Shown: positions 10,749 through 11,974 of the stretch, in pieces
Position numbering within the stretch: the stretch's first letter is position 1
How the letters are laid out: the number at the start of each line of letters is the position of its first letter
Source of the DNA: DATKMP01 sp035541775
GTDB lineage: Bacteria; Bacteroidota; Ignavibacteria; UBA10030
Assembly (NCBI GenBank): GCA_035541775.1
Contig: DATKMP010000150.1
Coordinates: forward strand, 1 to 11,974
Direction: 5' to 3'
DNA: 11,974 nt
Position numbers and translations under genes: made by a program
The notes under the pieces: generated by a model
Seen by the model: the letters and a program-made list of their open reading frames with translations, nothing else
Database searches by the model: none
What the model was told of the DNA's origin: nothing

Positions 10749-10827
10749 GCGTCTTTGCGAAGCTGGAAGCGTCTTACAGAATCACACGAAGTGTGATACC
10801 TATTCTTACACGACGAAGCAATCTTCC
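10749..10827. repeat. REP-like intergenic repeat interrupted by a stem-loop
   Basis: The outer parts, GCGTCTTTGCGAAG at the left and CGACGAAGCAATCTTCC at the right, resemble the TTGCGA...GACGAAGCAATC repeats scattered through many bacterial genomes (from memory). The stem-loop unit at 10779-10804 splits them. It lies just upstream of the sugar-phosphate transferase. Confidence 0.6.
10779..10804. repeat. Stem-loop repeat, copy 3, flanked by CTTACA direct repeats
   Basis: ATCACAC, loop GAA and GTGTGAT form a 7-bp stem followed by ACCTATT, the same plan as the copies near 8590 and 9065. CTTACA occurs immediately before (10773-10778) and after (10805-10810). That looks like a target-site duplication, with one copy lost from the host repeat if the insert is removed. 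Confidence 0.65.
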
Positions 10828-10852
10828 TTTTGATTGAAAATTAATGCTAAGA

Positions 10853-10943
10853 TTACTTCACTTCATTCGTAATAATGAGGTAGTCAGCGTTGTACTTTAT
10901 GAGTAATTGAATTGAACAAATCTTTAAAGTCTTGATTGAACAT
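10853..10943 (-). pseudogene. Remnant of a small nucleotidyltransferase gene (MNT/AbiEii-like toxin component)
   Basis: From ATG 10943 the frame reads MFNQDFKDLFNSITHKVQR and stops at 10884. A shift of frame there continues ADYLIITNEVK before a stop at 10853. Family members commonly begin NQDFKDfl...vrYLIVGGYAV, so the N-terminus and the YLI strand are recognisable. The GGYAV/GDxD catalytic region is missing altogether. I read this as a frameshifted and truncated toxin-antitoxin-type gene, sitting 12 bp after the partner remnant. It is too short to encode an enzyme. Confidence 0.5.
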
Positions 10944-10955
10944 TGTCGATGTAAT

Positions 10956-11075
10956 TTAAAACTGTAACCTCAGCACCTCAATGGCTTGCAACCTTTCCTG
11001 ATACGATTTCGTCTTCCAGAAACTGTAGTCGTTTTGTTTATCTGTCCTATTCAGGATTTTAACTACTTCTTTCAC
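10956..11075 (-). pseudogene. Remnant of the small partner protein of a nucleotidyltransferase TA-like pair
   Basis: From GTG 11075 (or TTG 11081) the frame encodes 39 residues, including QNDYSFWKTKSYQERLQAIEV and ending LRLQF-stop. From memory, small Bacteroidota/Chloroflexi proteins encoded beside MNT-like nucleotidyltransferases carry a similar FWkskspeERLeAiExLRrqy segment, then a C-terminal RLQRVyRvV tail. That tail is absent here, so the gene looks truncated. Its position directly upstream of a nucleotidyltransferase remnant supports the reading. Confidence 0.5.
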
Positions 11076-11269
11076 ACTCAAATATACAAAAATAATTATT
11101 GTCAGTCGCTGTCTTCCCCCTAAACCAGTTTAAACGATGTCACGCCTACGTTGGACAAATTACTTGATTTTTGCTTCTTTCTCTACAAACCAAAGCTTAT
11201 GAGATAAAGTTAATTTTTGATTCGGCACGTGTCGATTCTCGTTAATTCGCTCCATGAAAGTGGCTGATT
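11076..11269. other. Intergenic stretch, probably degraded coding DNA
   Basis: This stretch lies between two gene remnants. A minus-strand frame at 11160-11255 reads MERINENRHVPNQKLTLSHK and on to a stop after 31 codons, but I recognise no family and cannot join it confidently to either neighbour. Confidence 0.35.
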
Positions 11270-11383
11270 TTAGAAGTTATGCATAATAACATCCGTTGCC
11301 TTATTCTTTGAATATTCTGCAATAAACCGTATCACATAAACTGAAAATTTCTTTGTCCGTTCTTCAAGCTCTTGACTATTCAT
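11270..11383 (-). pseudogene. N-terminal remnant of a four-helix-bundle (S23/IVP-type) protein gene
   Basis: From ATG 11383 the frame reads MNSQELEERTKKFSVYVIRF and continues IAEYSKNKATDVIMHNF before a stop at 11270, 37 residues in all. Four-helix-bundle proteins of the 23S rRNA intervening-sequence family typically start MNseELkeRTkkFAlrvIkL, then nTgdVIgxQLlRSgtSvgANYRAA, and run about 115-130 aa. The first helix and the start of the next are present; the signature LRSATSVGANYRA part and the last two helices are not. It is most likely a relic rather than a working gene. Confidence 0.6.
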
Positions 11384-11558
11384 TTTCAGCATCCATCATA
11401 AATCTCCAACCTTCATCTCTTCCAATCTTCTTCAATTCACAATCGACAATCATCAATTTCCTATCTTTTTCGATTCACAATTGAAAATTGTCAATCGCCT
11501 TTTGTCTTTTTCCTATTTACCGGCGTTCACCAATGGCTGAATCCATGCAAATGTTTTT
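11384..11558. repeat. AT-rich tract with degenerate CAATC / ACAATTG units
   Basis: CAATCTTC, CAATCGACAATCATCAATTT and ACAATTGAAAATTGTCAATCG show the same irregular vocabulary as the tract at 8966-9235. No gene is supported. Confidence 0.5.
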
Positions 11559-11582
11559 GCGGCGAAGCCGTCCCCTTGGGAC
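11559..11582. repeat. GC-rich double hairpin
   Basis: CGGC-GAA-GCCG (about 11560-11570) is followed by GTCCC (11570-11574), loop CTT, GGGAC (11578-11582). The stretch is GC-rich within an AT-rich intergenic region. It shares GCGAAGCCGT with the loop of the foldback near 8842. It lies downstream of the WecG/TagA-like stop and has no T-run, so a terminator role is uncertain. Confidence 0.45.
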
Positions 11583-11628
11583 CAATCCTTCCTTCAACGG
11601 TTTCGATGGCGCCCATCCAAATTTTAAT

Positions 11629-11974
11629 TTAATCAAATCTCCGTAGTCCGGTTAGTTCAAGAAAAACGTACCATAGAAATAGAGTATTAGTAATAAGGTA
11701 TCTTTTCCATAATCTCCGTGGTTCTTGAATTAACCTATAAAGCCACTCAAGTGCAAACCGCTTCATCCATTCTGGGGCATGCTTTGTATTACCAGCTAAG
11801 TAATCAAAACCGGCGCCAATACCTATCATTATGCCTCGGTTTAACTTTTTATAGTTTTCATACATCCATATTTCTTGTTTAGGCGCGCCTAGTCCAATCC
11901 AGAAAATGTCAGCGCCACTTTTGTTCATCATGTCAAGAATTTGTTCATTTTCTTCTTTAGTAAATTTCTTTTTA
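11629..11974 (-). CDS. WecG/TagA/CpsF-family glycosyltransferase, C-terminal part (runs off window)
   Basis: This is the C-terminal 114 residues of a glycosyltransferase that normally adds a sugar (N-acetylmannosamine, ManNAc-uronate or related) to a lipid-linked intermediate in capsule, enterobacterial-common-antigen or teichoic-acid-linkage synthesis. The frame stays open to the window edge, so the ATG at 11931 is internal. Recognisable motifs are EENEQILDMMNKSGADIFWI, GLGAPKQE, GIGAGFDYLAGNTKHAPEWM and LEWLYRLIQEPRRLWKRYL, all standard for the family's second half (full length about 240-260 aa). The tail after RRLWKRYL carries a hydrophobic TNTLFLWYVFLEL stretch, usual for membrane-associated members. 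Its neighbour on the same strand is the sugar-phosphate transferase that would make the acceptor lipid, supporting a shared polysaccharide pathway. Donor sugar unknown. Confidence 0.9.
   Translation of the reverse strand, partial: KKKFTKEENEQILDMMNKSGADIFWIGLGAPKQEIWMYENYKKLNRGIMIGIGAGFDYLAGNTKHAPEWMKRFALEWLYRLIQEPRRLWKRYLITNTLFLWYVFLELTGLRRFD

Noticed and set aside
11160..11255. Minus-strand 31-codon ORF
   Set aside because: No family recognised; probably part of degraded DNA between two gene remnants.

Overview
The window looks like a chromosomal contig from the Bacteroidota/Chlorobiota side of the tree, most likely an Ignavibacteria- or Kapabacteria-like lineage. Two secreted proteins end in type IX secretion (T9SS) C-terminal sorting domains with the YPNPF(N) signature and a basic-hydrophobic tail (KKMLLLK, GKMLFLR). 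The best promoter is nevertheless a plain TTGACA-N17-TATTAT site. The lineage is inferred from these features; no marker gene is present.

Left part, plus strand (1-4284): a nucleotide-sugar operon. A GalU-like nucleotidyltransferase, missing only its first few residues at the window edge, is followed 7 nt later by a 1110-residue protein. That protein joins an N-terminal GHMP sugar-kinase half to a C-terminal UDP-glucose-pyrophosphorylase-like (UDPGP) half. The expected chemistry is free sugar to sugar-1-phosphate to UDP-sugar; the substrate is unknown.

Middle part, minus strand (8502 down to 4354): a consensus promoter, a leader of about 300 nt, then two genes for exported modular proteins. 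The first (800 aa) has a jelly-roll-like region, two cohesin-like domains, a dockerin-like pair and a sorting domain carrying an insertion. The second (457 aa) has cohesin-like, cadherin/Ig-like and FN3-like domains and a sorting domain. This operon converges on the nucleotide-sugar operon with 69 bp between stop codons.

Right part, minus strand (11974 down to 9239): capsule/exopolysaccharide functions. The C-terminal part of a WecG/TagA/CpsF glycosyltransferase and a complete polyprenyl-phosphate sugar-1-phosphate transferase (WcaJ/WbaP type) are separated by about 0.9 kb of decayed DNA.

The two long intergenic stretches (8503-9238 and 10709-11628) are the most unusual part. They hold three copies of a short stem-loop family ending in ACCTATT or a variant. 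One copy sits inside a REP-like repeat and is flanked by a 6-bp direct repeat, as if inserted. They also hold a long imperfect foldback, a strong hairpin, degenerate AATC/CAATTG-rich tracts, the remains of a small-protein plus nucleotidyltransferase toxin-antitoxin-like pair, and the first third of a four-helix-bundle (S23-type) gene. All identifications come from reading the sequence; no database search was run.
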